Numbered from the stretch's first letter, positions 8,843 through 17,397 are shown. The stretch is DNA of 64,000 nt from Litchfieldia stipae (GCF_014837155.1 NZ_JACYHA010000002.1:248001-312000); one strand, 5' to 3'. Notes: generated by a model not told the origin, from the letters alone. Made by a program: numbers and translations.

Positions 8843-10204
8843 ATGGAGCAAACTTTTTCTTTAAAACATAAAGGATCATTATTTTTAAAAATCCTAGTAC
8901 CGATTTTAATTACGCAACTTGGCTTATTTGCGATGAATTTCTTTGATGTTACGATGTCAGGTCGTGCAAGTGCTAAAGACCTTGCAGGGGTGGCAATTGG
9001 CTCAAGCCTTTGGGTACCTGTTTTTACCGGTTTAAGTGGAATCCTATTAGCGATCACTCCAATTGTTGCTCATTTAATAGGTGCCAAGAAAACAAAGGAT
9101 GTCCCTCATTCAGTCGTGCAAGGGATTTACTTATCTATTGTCATTGCAATTATTGTCGTCATAGTTGGGGCAATTGTCTTAAATCCAATCTTAGAATTTA
9201 TGAAGCTAGATCCAGAAGTACATCATATAGCAAAACATTATTTAATTGGTTTATCTTTTGGAATTATTCCATTATTTGTTTATAATGTTCTCCGTGCTTT
9301 CATGGATGCCCTTGCTCAAACGAGAGTAACCATGATTATTACGTTAATTGCTCTTCCAATCAATGCTTTATTTAATTACTTATTGATCTTTGGTAAGTTA
9401 GGCTTCCCTAAATTAGGTGGAATTGGTGCAGGATATGCAACAGCGATAACTTATTGGTGTATTACGGCCATTTCAATTTTTATTATTTATAAAATAACTC
9501 CATTTTCGAAATATCGAATCTTTAGTACATTTCAGCGTTTATCGATTACAAAATGGAAAGAAATCTTAAAAATCGGTGTCCCAATTGGATTCTCAATTTT
9601 CTTTGAAACAAGTATTTTTGCTGCAGTTACTTTATTTATGAGCACGTTTAATACAATAACAATCGCGTCTCACCAAGCTGCCTTGAATTTCGCTTCATTT
9701 CTTTATATGATTCCATTGGCTGTCTCAATGGCCCTTACTATTGTCGTTGGTTATGAGGTTGGATCAAAGCGATATCAAGATGCTAAAGTGTACAGTTATT
9801 TAGGGATTGCTGTTGCAGTGATTGTCTCTGTCATTAGCTCTGCATTTATTTTCTTCTTCAGAGAACAGGTTGCAGCTTTATATACTACAGATGTAGATGT
9901 TTTAAAGCTAACACAGCATTTTCTAATCTATGCCATCTTTTTTCAGTTATCTGATGCGATTCAAGCACCCATTCAGGGAGCTTTAAGAGGATATAAAGAC
10001 GTAAATGTGACATTAATTATGTCCTTTATTTCTTATTGGATTATTGGTTTACCACTTGGTTATATATTGGCTACGTATTCTACACTTGGTGCATTTGGAT
10101 ATTGGATCGGACTTATAGCAGGTCTAGCAGCTGGAGCACTGTGTTTATCGATAAGATTATTTATTCTTCAAAAGAAACACGCTCAATCAAATGCAACAAC
10201 TTAA
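8843..10204 (+). CDS. norM: MATE-family multidrug efflux transporter
   Basis: 453 residues, two homologous six-helix bundles. The first bundle carries ITQLGLFAMNFFDVTMSG and TPIVAHLIGA, typical NorM signatures; the second mirrors it (GVPIGFSIFFET). MATE proteins export cationic compounds using Na+ or H+ gradients. It probably corresponds to B. subtilis YojI, whose neighbours yojN/yojO and yojF/yojG also occur here. The ATG at 8843 is chosen (GAGGT 7-8 nt upstream) over an ATG two codons earlier. Confidence 0.88.
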   Translation: MEQTFSLKHKGSLFLKILVPILITQLGLFAMNFFDVTMSGRASAKDLAGVAIGSSLWVPVFTGLSGILLAITPIVAHLIGAKKTKDVPHSVVQGIYLSIVIAIIVVIVGAIVLNPILEFMKLDPEVHHIAKHYLIGLSFGIIPLFVYNVLRAFMDALAQTRVTMIITLIALPINALFNYLLIFGKLGFPKLGGIGAGYATAITYWCITAISIFIIYKITPFSKYRIFSTFQRLSITKWKEILKIGVPIGFSIFFETSIFAAVTLFMSTFNTITIASHQAALNFASFLYMIPLAVSMALTIVVGYEVGSKRYQDAKVYSYLGIAVAVIVSVISSAFIFFFREQVAALYTTDVDVLKLTQHFLIYAIFFQLSDAIQAPIQGALRGYKDVNVTLIMSFISYWIIGLPLGYILATYSTLGAFGYWIGLIAGLAAGALCLSIRLFILQKKHAQSNATT

Positions 10205-10236
10205 AAAAAGAAGAGATTTATTTCTCTTCTTTTTTA
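10204..10236 (+). terminator. Intrinsic terminator of the MATE gene
   Basis: Long A/T-flanked stem AAAAAAGAAGAGA/TCTCTTCTTTTTT starting at the stop codon. Confidence 0.85.
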
Positions 10237-10436
10237 TAAGATTAGTTTCGAGATCATTTGAATCTCTTCTTTATGTGTAAAGTCTTTCGAAGTTGGCGTT
10301 TCCAATATAAGCGGTATATCTTATAGAAAAGTTGATTTCATGATTGACTTCATTTGATTAACTGTAATATGTCCATTGTGGATATTTGCATGTCTATCCT
10401 TCATTGAACCAGTTGGATACATTATATCAATAGTAT
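10234..10436 (-). pseudogene. C-terminal remnant of an endonuclease IV (Nfo)-like gene
   Basis: On the minus strand the frame reads GSMKDRHANIHNGHI, then an in-frame TAA at 10321-10323, then DIPLILETPTSKDFTHKEE, ending in TAA at 10234-10236. The two blocks match the conserved C-terminal signatures of AP endonuclease family 2 (the KDRHENIG and PFILETP blocks). Only about 65 codons remain, with no start and a nonsense codon between them. The upstream edge meets a repeat remnant at 10444. Assignment is by motif recall, so family identity is likely but not certain. Confidence 0.7.
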
Positions 10437-10443
10437 CCCACGT

Positions 10444-10472
10444 CAGTCTCCGTGTATTCAGGCCGTTAGAAG
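10444..10472. repeat. Fragment of the palindromic repeat family (right half of core)
   Basis: Contains GTGTATTCAGGCCGTTAGAA, closely matching the right arm of the repeats at 21526-21687 and 57147-57312 (GTGTATTCAGGCTGCTAGAA). The left half and terminal repeats are missing. Confidence 0.65.
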
Positions 10473-10473
10473 G

Positions 10474-10505
10474 AAAAAAGAGCAACGATGTAGGTTGCTC
10501 TTTTT
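10474..10505. terminator. Intrinsic terminator of the small membrane protein gene
   Basis: Stem AAAAAGAGCAAC with complementary GTTGCTCTTTTT; U-run usable on both strands. It lies 17 bp after the stop of the gene at 10523. Confidence 0.85.
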
Positions 10506-10522
10506 GGCTCAATATACAGGAT

Positions 10523-10708
10523 TTAGTTAAAATATGAAAATAATTGAGTGGCTCTCCAAACAAGCAATACAGAGATTCCACTTATAAAAGAGAAACTAAA
10601 AAATTTAATGTGTTTTTTTTGAGAATCCTTTAGTAACGAATAGGCAAGAGAAAATCCAACGATTAATAATAAAATGACCGAGATTTCCATATATAAATTC
10701 ATTTTCAT
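10523..10708 (-). CDS. Small two-TM membrane protein
   Basis: 61 residues with two hydrophobic segments (about residues 7-23 and 35-53) separated by a basic loop (KDSQKKHIK). No family recognised. The start at 10708 follows AGGAGG by 7 nt; upstream in-frame codons lack a ribosome-binding site. It is followed by its own terminator. Confidence 0.7.
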   Translation of the reverse strand: MKMNLYMEISVILLLIVGFSLAYSLLKDSQKKHIKFFSFSFISGISVLLVWRATQLFSYFN

Positions 10709-10842
10709 AAAAATACCTCCTAGTATCATTTTCCTGTCTGAGATATTTAAATGAGCCAAGTTCTGTATAATTCATCATTATATAGGAATATCTGGATATT
10801 GGACAAGTGAACATTTATCCATTTTTAACTAATTGTAAAGTT

Positions 10843-11667
10843 TTATTGTTGATTGAGTAAATCTTCCTCTTTCTCTAGAGCATCTTCTGTTTCATCACTA
10901 TGGGGAAGTGGGCCTTTATCTTTACTTAAAAACCAACCACCAACAGCAATTCCAACTAAGACAATCCAGAATGTAATTTTCCATGCTGGAAGCTTCGGAA
11001 ATCCTTCATAAAGAATTCCTAATGCAGGATGTGCTAATGTATACACAGCAAGCTTAACCCCAACCCAACCAACAATTAAAAACGCAGCCGTTTCCAAGCC
11101 TGGTTTACGATGAAGTAGCTTCACAAAATATGTGGCTGCAAAACGCATGATGATTAATCCAATAATACCTCCTGTCAGGATGACAAGGAAGTGCCCTCCA
11201 TTCATTCCACCAATGTTCGGTAATGGAGCCAATGGTAATGTGACAGCAAGCGCTACTGCTGCAAGGATTGAATCAACTGCAAATGCAATGTCTGCAAGTT
11301 CTACTTTAAGTACTGTCATCCAAAACCCTGATTGCTTCTTAGGTTTATCAACTGTTTCTTTAGAATTTGCCTCTTTCTTAATGACAAACTTTTTCAAAAT
11401 GTGATTCAATGAAATGAAAATGAGATATATCGCACCTATTGCTTGAACTTGCCAAACGTCCACTAAGAATGAGATGGCAAATAAAGAACCGAATCTGAAG
11501 ACAAAAGCTCCAGCTAATCCATAGAATAGGGCTTTTTTTCGTTGATCATCAGGTAGGTGTTTAACCATGATTGCCATAACTAATGCATTATCAGCCGCAA
11601 GAATTCCCTCAAGTGCAATTAGAACAAGGAGAACCCATGCATATTCGAGTAATAGTGCAAAATCCAT
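10843..11667 (-). CDS. TerC-family membrane protein (YkoY/MeeY-like)
   Basis: 274 residues and 7-8 membrane segments. TerC hallmarks are EGILAADNALVMA near the start and ELADIAFAVDSILAAVA in the middle, whose acidic residues are thought to handle Mn2+. B. subtilis TerC proteins are linked to Mn2+ export and metalation of secreted enzymes. Overall wording is closest to YkoY as I remember it. The hydrophilic tail is Glu-rich. The upstream region contains only the bshB2 terminator and GGGAGG, with no visible yybP-ykoY riboswitch. Confidence 0.9.
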   Translation of the reverse strand: MDFALLLEYAWVLLVLIALEGILAADNALVMAIMVKHLPDDQRKKALFYGLAGAFVFRFGSLFAISFLVDVWQVQAIGAIYLIFISLNHILKKFVIKKEANSKETVDKPKKQSGFWMTVLKVELADIAFAVDSILAAVALAVTLPLAPLPNIGGMNGGHFLVILTGGIIGLIIMRFAATYFVKLLHRKPGLETAAFLIVGWVGVKLAVYTLAHPALGILYEGFPKLPAWKITFWIVLVGIAVGGWFLSKDKGPLPHSDETEDALEKEEDLLNQQ

Positions 11668-11711
11668 AAATAGCCTCCCTTTATCAAGCTATTTATATTC
11701 TTTACAAATAC

Positions 11712-11747
11712 TAAAATAAAATAACCTTTATCTACTCGATAAAGGTT
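11712..11747 (-). terminator. Intrinsic terminator after bshB2
   Basis: Perfect 10-bp stem AACCTTTATC/GATAAAGGTT with a 5-nt loop and a T-rich tail on the minus strand. Confidence 0.85.
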
Positions 11748-11755
11748 GTAAATTA

Positions 11756-12412
11756 TTACTTATAAATATAATATCCTTCTTCCTTTAACCACAGTAATGC
11801 TTCATCATTAATATCATGAATTTTATCATTTAAACTTTTGATTAGACCTTCTGTTTGGGACTTATGTGCAGCGATTGCGGCAAGCTTTGTACTAAACACC
11901 TCAGACACATCAAATACAATGTCTGGCTCTCCAAGATCTCTAACTGTATTATTTGAAAAAGCCTTACAATAAATAATTGGTCGACTATCCTCTGGAAGAC
12001 GTTTCACAGCATTTATAGTTGCTTCCCCACATGCATCATGATCAGGATGTACTGCATAACCTGGATAGAAGGTAATCACTAATGTTGGCTTAACTTCATG
12101 AATAATTTCTTCTATCCGATCTGATAAGACATCTAAATCCTCAAATTCTAATGTTTTATCTCGAAGTCCTAATAATCTTAAATCTTCTATTCCTAACACC
12201 TTACATGCGTCATGAATCTCTTTACGTCTAATCTCAGGAAGTGTTTCTCTATTTGCAAAAAAAGGATTCCCCATATTTCTACCCATTTCACCTAGTGTCG
12301 CACACACATATGTAATAGGTACTCCTTCTTTTGTTTTCATTGCTAGTAGACCTGCAGTACCGAAAGCCTCATCATCTGGATGTGGAAATACAACTAAAAT
12401 ACGTTCTTTCAT
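11756..12412 (-). CDS. bshB2: Bacillithiol biosynthesis deacetylase BshB2
   Basis: 218 residues, LmbE/PIG-L family. Zinc-site motifs are HPDDE (11-15) and HPDHD (122-126). The enzyme deacetylates GlcNAc-malate to GlcN-malate in bacillithiol synthesis. It corresponds to B. subtilis YojG, which lies next to yojF as here (25-bp gap). A bacilliredoxin encoded at 63.2 kb fits bacillithiol use by this organism. Cytosolic. Confidence 0.93.
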   Translation of the reverse strand: MKERILVVFPHPDDEAFGTAGLLAMKTKEGVPITYVCATLGEMGRNMGNPFFANRETLPEIRRKEIHDACKVLGIEDLRLLGLRDKTLEFEDLDVLSDRIEEIIHEVKPTLVITFYPGYAVHPDHDACGEATINAVKRLPEDSRPIIYCKAFSNNTVRDLGEPDIVFDVSEVFSTKLAAIAAHKSQTEGLIKSLNDKIHDINDEALLWLKEEGYYIYK

Positions 12413-12437
12413 CTAATAATTCTCCTTTTTCATCCAT

Positions 12438-12782
12438 TTAAAATGGGTTTTTACTTAATTGAAGCGCTACCGCTAATTTCCCTTCAGCATCATGACCAGC
12501 TAGAAGAAGTCTTCCTTCTTGATCAATGTGAAAATCTGTTAGTCCTTCAGCATAAACCCATCCTAACGTTGTTTTAAGTCCTACTCGATAAGGACCTTCT
12601 CCTGTTATTTTTCCCATTTCAACAGTAAGTTTTGTATTACGTATATAAGCACCAACATTCATCTTTGTTGAATCATGATGTGCTGCATAAGCTCCGTTTG
12701 TTGTTTCCAAATGAAGATATAATTCAGTTTTGGATAGTTCATTAAGTCGTTGTTGAACATCTTCTTTAATAATTGATTTCAA
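12438..12782 (-). CDS. yojF: YojF family protein (DUF1806)
   Basis: 114 residues, conserved partner of bshB2 with unknown function. Typical blocks are YLHLETTNGAYAAHH and VGLKTTLGWVYAEGLTDF. The start is a TTG at 12782, with GGAGG 8 nt upstream; the longer frame would begin inside that ribosome-binding site, and the family N-terminus (MK-I-EDVQ) matches the shorter form. Probably co-transcribed with bshB2. Confidence 0.88.
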   Translation of the reverse strand: MKSIIKEDVQQRLNELSKTELYLHLETTNGAYAAHHDSTKMNVGAYIRNTKLTVEMGKITGEGPYRVGLKTTLGWVYAEGLTDFHIDQEGRLLLAGHDAEGKLAVALQLSKNPF

Positions 12783-12938
12783 TAGCAAAGCCTCCAATAC
12801 GTATTGTTTTTTTAATTTTATATTTTTTAGGTTAAAACTTCCACGAATAAGCTTAGAAAACTATATTTTTCTTATAATTGTATATTCTATCCAATTAAGG
12901 AAAAAGTATAGGTAATTATTTCTATTGGAGGTAGAATG

Positions 12939-13166
12939 ATGGAGCTACAGCAAAATATGGAATTTGAGGTTACTAAGAAATTCGTCCCAAATTTTTGTAA
13001 CGCTAAAACATTAAAGGTCATCGATTTTAATGAAACGACTGTAAGGATTGAAATGGAAGATGCAAGAAGTAAAGGAGTATTCCCGAAATTGCAATTTCTT
13101 TCATTGATCCGTACTGGAGCATTAATTAAAACAAATGAACGAATTGATCATGGTGACACAGCATAA
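12939..13166 (+). CDS. Small hypothetical protein
   Basis: 75 residues, not recognised. Mixed composition with no membrane segment; strands suggested by TLKVIDFNETTVRIEME. Two adjacent ATGs exist; the second gives a 7-nt spacing from GGAGG. Ends with a long hairpin terminator. Confidence 0.65.
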   Translation: MELQQNMEFEVTKKFVPNFCNAKTLKVIDFNETTVRIEMEDARSKGVFPKLQFLSLIRTGALIKTNERIDHGDTA

Positions 13167-13181
13167 CAATCTTTTGAATAC

Positions 13182-13235
13182 AAAAAAGAGACTTTCTTTA
13201 ACAACATAGTTATTAGTTAGAAAGTCTCGTTTTTC
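13182..13235. terminator. Intrinsic terminator
   Basis: Stem GAGACTTTC/GAAAGTCTC with a 23-nt loop, flanked by A run and T run, so potentially bidirectional between the 12939 gene and ptsH. Confidence 0.75.
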
Positions 13236-13282
13236 TTTACACCTTATGTATTAGATTATTTGGTGTAATGTCTTAATAATAG

Positions 13283-13549
13283 TTATTCTCCTAGCCCCTC
13301 AGCTTTTAACACGCCTTCAATAGCTGCGATTGCTTCTTCAGCATCGTTACCTTCAGCACTGATTACAATTTCAGAACCTTTTGGTACACCTAGAGACATA
13401 ACACCCATAATTGATTTTAAATTAACTGTTCTACCGTTAAAAGTTAAAGATACATCTGATTGAAATTGTCCAGCTTTATTAACTAACACAGTAGCTGGTC
13501 TAGCGTGTAAACCTGAATCACTAGTTATTGTAAATGTTTTTTCAGCCAT
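13283..13549 (-). CDS. ptsH: Phosphocarrier protein HPr
   Basis: 88 residues. It carries His15 (GLHARPAT), phosphorylated by enzyme I in sugar transport, and Ser46 (NLKSIMG), phosphorylated by HPr kinase for CcpA signalling. Having both separates it from Crh, which lacks His15. It ends in EGLGE like B. subtilis HPr. No ptsI lies next to it, unlike the common ptsHI operon. The ribosome-binding site is AGAGGAAT, 7 nt upstream. Confidence 0.92.
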   Translation of the reverse strand: MAEKTFTITSDSGLHARPATVLVNKAGQFQSDVSLTFNGRTVNLKSIMGVMSLGVPKGSEIVISAEGNDAEEAIAAIEGVLKAEGLGE

Positions 13550-13750
13550 TTATAATTCCTCTTTTCTATTTTTATTCAATCTTATATTACGCAATATATA
13601 TCAGGTAAAGCAAGACTTATTATTAATTTATTTGTGAAACCTTGCATATTCCCTTCTTACCAAGATCATCTTTAGTATTCCTGAACTTAAATGCACATAT
13701 TCACCTTCATTCATATAATGCAGGAAAACGTTTTATATGAGGTGAATGCT

Positions 13751-14461
13751 ATGAATGACTATTTAGAATTCTTAGCTCTATTTGGAGTTGGTGGTGCTCA
13801 TCCAGGAGGTCTGCAATTATCAAAACAGCTTCTCAAACATGAAGGATTGACGAATTCAACAAAAATTCTTGATATCGGTTGTGGTACTGGTCAAACTGCT
13901 GCGCATCTTGTGAGCAAATATAAATGTAATATAACAGCAATAGACATTCATCCATTGATGATTGAAAAGGCGAAAATGAGACTAAATAATTTAGGGTATA
14001 AAGTGGATTTATTAGTAGCTAATGCAGAAAAACTACCTTATGAGGATAGTTCGTTTGATTATGTATTATCTGAATCTGTTTTATCATTTACAGATTCTAA
14101 AAAAGCACTTAAGGAGATATCACGAGTATTAAAAAAAGGTGGAGTATTGCTTGCAATTGAAATGACAAATGAAGGGAATCTCACATCTGCAGAGAAAGAA
14201 GAAATTAAAACATTTTATGGGGTAAATGAAATTTATAATGAAGTAGAATGGAAAAATCTTATGTATCATTCAGGATTCGGAATAGTGACGATCGATTCTA
14301 TTGACTTAAGCACTGAAGGAACAGAAGAATTTCACGGTATAGAATTCCATTTATCTCCTGAAATTAATCAATACTATTTAACGATACTTGACAGGCATGA
14401 ATTATTAACGCAAAAATACAAAAATAAACTTGGTTTTAGAATCTATAAATGCAGAAAGTAA
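13751..14461 (+). CDS. yodH: Class I SAM-dependent methyltransferase YodH
   Basis: 236 residues with methyltransferase motif I ILDIGCGTGQT and a later ALKEISRVLKKGGVLL block. It opens MNDYLEFLALFGVGGAHPGG, as in B. subtilis YodH. The start at 13751 follows GAGGTG by 6 nt; the longer frame has no ribosome-binding site. The substrate is unknown. Context (YodJ, DeoD nearby) agrees with B. subtilis order. Confidence 0.88.
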   Translation: MNDYLEFLALFGVGGAHPGGLQLSKQLLKHEGLTNSTKILDIGCGTGQTAAHLVSKYKCNITAIDIHPLMIEKAKMRLNNLGYKVDLLVANAEKLPYEDSSFDYVLSESVLSFTDSKKALKEISRVLKKGGVLLAIEMTNEGNLTSAEKEEIKTFYGVNEIYNEVEWKNLMYHSGFGIVTIDSIDLSTEGTEEFHGIEFHLSPEINQYYLTILDRHELLTQKYKNKLGFRIYKCRK

Positions 14462-14462
14462 A

Positions 14463-14615
14463 TTAACTTTGCACGGTAAATTTACTGTCTGAGTAACAGG
14501 TCCCATATAGTTTTGCATTATTTATGGTTTTGCGTGATTTGCTAATGCTTGCGTTTATTCCACTTTTCTTCAGTTGTACAACTAATTCTTTAATAGATTT
14601 CTTCTGATTCATCAT
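14463..14615 (-). CDS. Very small basic protein (50 aa)
   Basis: An open frame of 50 codons reading MMNQKKSIKELVVQLKKSG, then Ser/Lys/Asn-rich sequence with one Cys (GTCYS). AGGAG lies 4 nt before the first ATG and 7 nt before the second, so initiation is probably at 14612. Not recognised. The N-terminal basic helix followed by a polar tail is plausible for a small regulator. Evidence is ribosome-binding site plus coding look only. Confidence 0.55.
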   Translation of the reverse strand: MMNQKKSIKELVVQLKKSGINASISKSRKTINNAKLYGTCYSDSKFTVQS

Positions 14616-14696
14616 ATCACTCCTCTACTAAATGATACCATTATTCAACGCAAAAAAACATAAGAAACTAAAAATATGAAAAAAGTCGGATATAAC

Positions 14697-14729
14697 AAAA
14701 AAAATCCCTAGTTTAAAATGCTAGGGATT
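14697..14729 (-). terminator. Intrinsic terminator of yodJ
   Basis: Perfect 9-bp stem AATCCCTAG/CTAGGGATT followed by a run of eight T on the minus strand. Confidence 0.88.
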
Positions 14730-14735
14730 GTCTAT

Positions 14736-15599
14736 TTAGAGTTTTTTGACCTTGCCGAAAAATTCTTCTAATGTAAGATTGTTATTATATATTTGGCTGG
14801 CTATTTCCTCACCTACATAACGGAAATGCCATGGTTCATATTGATATCCTGTGATATCTTCTTTCCCTTTTGGAAATCTTAGAATAAAACCAAATTTATG
14901 GGCATTTTGCTCAACCCATTTCCCTTCCTTTGTTTCACCAAATTCTTCAATTAACTGTAAATTAACACTCTTACTACTAACATCCATCGCTAATCCAGTT
15001 TGATGTTCACTTTCACCAGGAACAGCGACGGTTTGATTTGCTACTTCCGTATCGCCTGTTTTTTTAATTTGAGCATTATATAAAGCCTCTTGTGTCTCAT
15101 AAGAACGATAGCCTGACACTGCAAATAATTTAATGCCTTCATTGTTTGCTGATGCAAACATCTTTTCTAATGCTAATGCTGCCTCTTCTCGTAAATAGCT
15201 TTTTGGCACATCCTGTTTACCAAATGAGAATTCAACCTCTGGAATCGTCAAATCTGCAGGACTATATACACTTGGAAGCGTATGCTCCTTATTTACTAAG
15301 GATAAGATATTCTCTGGATTCAAAATGACTGATAATCCATCACTAATTTCTACTTCATTAAAGAACTTCGCTTCAAGGACCCATTCGTCGTCCACTTCTT
15401 CTTCGTGGGCTTGTCCATTGCCAGAGTTTGCATTAGAATCTTTTCCTGTCTCACTAGGAGTCGTTTGTTCATTTTCTAATTTGGTTGCATCACCAATTCG
15501 ATGTTCGAGCAGACTGTTTAGATCAAACTGACTACAGCCTACAACAGTAGTACTTACAGCAAGAATTAATAAGTATACGGATATGAACCGTTTCACCAT
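14736..15599 (-). CDS. yodJ: Lipoprotein D-alanyl-D-alanine / LD-carboxypeptidase, VanY family (YodJ)
   Basis: 287 residues. Signal peptide with lipobox TVVGC (Cys22), a polar linker, then a VanY/M15B domain. Zinc and active-site motifs are SGYRSYETQ, ESEHQTGLAMD (SxHxxGxAxD) and EPWHFRY. It trims peptidoglycan stem peptides outside the membrane. The start at 15599 gives a proper signal peptide and has GGTGG nearby. It sits downstream of deoD but after deoD's own terminator. Confidence 0.9.
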   Translation of the reverse strand: MVKRFISVYLLILAVSTTVVGCSQFDLNSLLEHRIGDATKLENEQTTPSETGKDSNANSGNGQAHEEEVDDEWVLEAKFFNEVEISDGLSVILNPENILSLVNKEHTLPSVYSPADLTIPEVEFSFGKQDVPKSYLREEAALALEKMFASANNEGIKLFAVSGYRSYETQEALYNAQIKKTGDTEVANQTVAVPGESEHQTGLAMDVSSKSVNLQLIEEFGETKEGKWVEQNAHKFGFILRFPKGKEDITGYQYEPWHFRYVGEEIASQIYNNNLTLEEFFGKVKKL

Positions 15600-15624
15600 G
15601 TTTCCACCTTCAATTCTTAAGAGT

Positions 15625-15658
15625 AAAAGAAAATGCTCCACCGTTAAAAGGGTGAAGC
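15625..15658 (-). terminator. Intrinsic terminator of deoD
   Basis: GCTTCACC/GGTGGAGC stem (one mismatch) followed by ATTTTCTTTT on the minus strand, between deoD and yodJ. Confidence 0.75.
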
Positions 15659-15677
15659 AAATCAATTACTTTAGATA

Positions 15678-16382
15678 TTACTTCATGATTGCCGCATCTA
15701 ACGCTACTTCAATCATTTCATTAAATGTTACTTGACGTTCCTCTGATGTTGTTTCTTCACCAGTAAGAATATGATCGCTTACAGTCAGAACAGAAAGCGC
15801 TTTGCGATTAAATTTTGCAGCTAAAGTATATAATGCAGTTGTTTCCATTTCAATGGCAAGTATACCATAGGAAGCCCATTTTTCCAATTCAGCGTTATCA
15901 TTATAGAACTGATCTGCTGTAAAGACACTTCCAACTTTTAAATTCAATCCTTTTTTCACACCAGTATCATATGCCTTCTTAAGTAAATCAAATGATGCTG
16001 TTGGAGCATAATCAACTCCCCCGAAGGTTAAACGATTCATTTGTGAGTCAGTAGATGAAGTCATTGCTAAGATAACGTCTCTAACCTTGACGTCTTTTTG
16101 AATGGCACCACATGTCCCAACTCTAATTAAATTTTGAACATTATAGCTGTTAATTAATTCATTCACATATATTGAAATGGATGGTACACCCATCCCGGTT
16201 CCTTGAACAGATATGCGATGACCCTTATATGTACCAGTAAACCCTAACATACCTCTTACATTATTGTAACAAGTAGCATCTTCAAGAAAAGTTTCAGCTA
16301 TGTATTTTGCCCTAAGTGGATCTCCAGGTAATAGAATTGTTTCTGCAATTTCATTTTGTTTTGCTTCGATATGTACGCTCAC
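15678..16382 (-). CDS. deoD: Purine-nucleoside phosphorylase, DeoD type
   Basis: 234 residues. Hexameric PNP that cleaves purine nucleosides to base plus ribose-1-phosphate for salvage. Signatures are [22 protein letters not shown], and the C-terminal TVSDHI with the catalytic Asp. It starts with GTG after GAGGAGG (8-9 nt). In B. subtilis it also follows yodJ in map order. Confidence 0.95.
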   Translation of the reverse strand: MSVHIEAKQNEIAETILLPGDPLRAKYIAETFLEDATCYNNVRGMLGFTGTYKGHRISVQGTGMGVPSISIYVNELINSYNVQNLIRVGTCGAIQKDVKVRDVILAMTSSTDSQMNRLTFGGVDYAPTASFDLLKKAYDTGVKKGLNLKVGSVFTADQFYNDNAELEKWASYGILAIEMETTALYTLAAKFNRKALSVLTVSDHILTGEETTSEERQVTFNEMIEVALDAAIMK

Positions 16383-16545
16383 GATCGTTTTCCTCCTCTT
16401 CTATACAAGGGACTACCCTCTAATCAAAAAATATAACACTAATTTTATTAAGTTTCAAATCAATAAAAAGAGACATCTCTTTTTAACATTTTCTAAGGAG
16501 ACCTTGGAGATAATACATTTGAATGATTTGAAGGGAGGGTCTTTG

Positions 16546-16671
16546 ATGTCAAAAGAAAAAATGAGTAAAAAGCTGCAGCAAGCTGTTGAGTATGCGAATG
16601 AAACAAACCCAACAACTCGAAAAGGTGGACATTTACCGAACTCTAATCAAAAACAGAAACAGGAATCCTAG
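16546..16671 (+). CDS. Very small hydrophilic protein (41 aa)
   Basis: MSKEKMSKKLQQAVEYANE, then a polar Gly/Asn/Gln-rich end (RKGGHLPNSNQ). GGGAGGG lies 6-7 nt upstream of the ATG. The size and composition recall small acid-soluble spore proteins, but I cannot match it to a named Ssp family. A second tiny gene follows in the same direction. Confidence 0.6.
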   Translation: MSKEKMSKKLQQAVEYANETNPTTRKGGHLPNSNQKQKQES

Positions 16672-16712
16672 TCACTTTTAAAAACACTCTTATGAGAAAG
16701 GATGGATAGTTA

Positions 16713-16835
16713 ATGGGAAAAAAACATCGTGAACGTCTGACACAAAAGAAAAATAACCATATACCAATGAAGGATATTATTGCTGAAGAAGAAGCGCATG
16801 GGAAGGAAGAATCAGCAGCTCAAAGAAAAAAATAG
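16713..16835 (+). CDS. Very small charged protein (40 aa)
   Basis: MGKKHRERLTQKKNNHIP, then an acidic helix and a basic end (AAQRKK). A weak GGATGG lies upstream. It follows the 41-codon gene by 41 bp and ends just before a bidirectional hairpin. Not recognised. Confidence 0.5.
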   Translation: MGKKHRERLTQKKNNHIPMKDIIAEEEAHGKEESAAQRKK

Positions 16836-16847
16836 TTCACTTAATAA

Positions 16848-16880
16848 AAGAAGACGACAAATATCTGTCGTCCTCTTTGT
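16848..16880. terminator. Bidirectional intrinsic terminator
   Basis: GACGACA/TGTCGTC stem with flanking purine and pyrimidine runs (AAAGAA ... TCTTTG), between the tiny plus-strand gene and yozD. Confidence 0.7.
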
Positions 16881-16883
16881 TTC

Positions 16884-17060
16884 TTATTCAGTTTCAGATT
16901 CCTCTTCATCTATAATGCATTTTTCAAGTAAATATTCGAAGGTAATATCAGCTAAATCATCTAGCTCCCCTTCTTCTGGAACATACCCTCTGCTAATGAG
17001 TTCATTGTAAAAGAACTCCGCTATTTCTTCCGTATCAATAACGACCTCAATTTCTTTCAC
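16884..17060 (-). CDS. yozD: YozD family protein
   Basis: 58 residues, GTG start with AGGGGG 8 nt upstream. The sequence begins (M)KEIEVVIDTEEIAEFF and ends in an acidic tail, matching B. subtilis YozD nearly throughout as I recall it. It is highly acidic, with no metal motif or membrane segment. Function unknown. Map position beside yodN agrees with B. subtilis. Confidence 0.88.
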   Translation of the reverse strand: MKEIEVVIDTEEIAEFFYNELISRGYVPEEGELDDLADITFEYLLEKCIIDEEESETE

Positions 17061-17225
17061 AATATCGTCCCCCTTTAATTAAGATTTATGTTCAACCATA
17101 AATAGATATGCAAGTTGTTTAAACAACTAGAGAATTTATTATGTAAAAATTTCTATTTTTAAAAGCATAAATGAAACATTGAAACATAGAATGATAGAAA
17201 GATGGACAAGCTGGAGGAGTTAATT

Positions 17226-17396
17226 ATGATAAATCGACGAGTAGTAGTTGAATCTGAGCAAACAAAGAAAACCTTAGATCTAATAGATGGACCATTATTT
17301 GATCTTTGGCTTGAAAAAGTAACAAATGGCTTATTTATGACATGTATGGTCATTGCTATCCCATTATTTATTTATCTATTTCTTTGGATATCATAA
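17226..17396 (+). CDS. Small single-pass membrane protein
   Basis: 56 residues. A polar N-terminal half (MINRRVVVESEQTKKTL) is followed by a hydrophobic C-terminal helix of about 22 residues ending WIS. The start is chosen by GAGGAG 6 nt upstream. Not recognised. Its stop is adjacent to the convergent yodN stop, with no space for a separate terminator. Confidence 0.6.
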   Translation: MINRRVVVESEQTKKTLDLIDGPLFDLWLEKVTNGLFMTCMVIAIPLFIYLFLWIS

Positions 17397-17397
17397 T

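Noticed and set aside
11668-11755. yybP-ykoY manganese riboswitch before the TerC gene
   Set aside because: The interval is under 90 nt and is filled by the bshB2 terminator and the ribosome-binding site.
16300-16545. N-terminal extension of the 41-codon gene
   Set aside because: The extension overlaps deoD in antisense, and the strong ribosome-binding site sits before the internal ATG at 16546.
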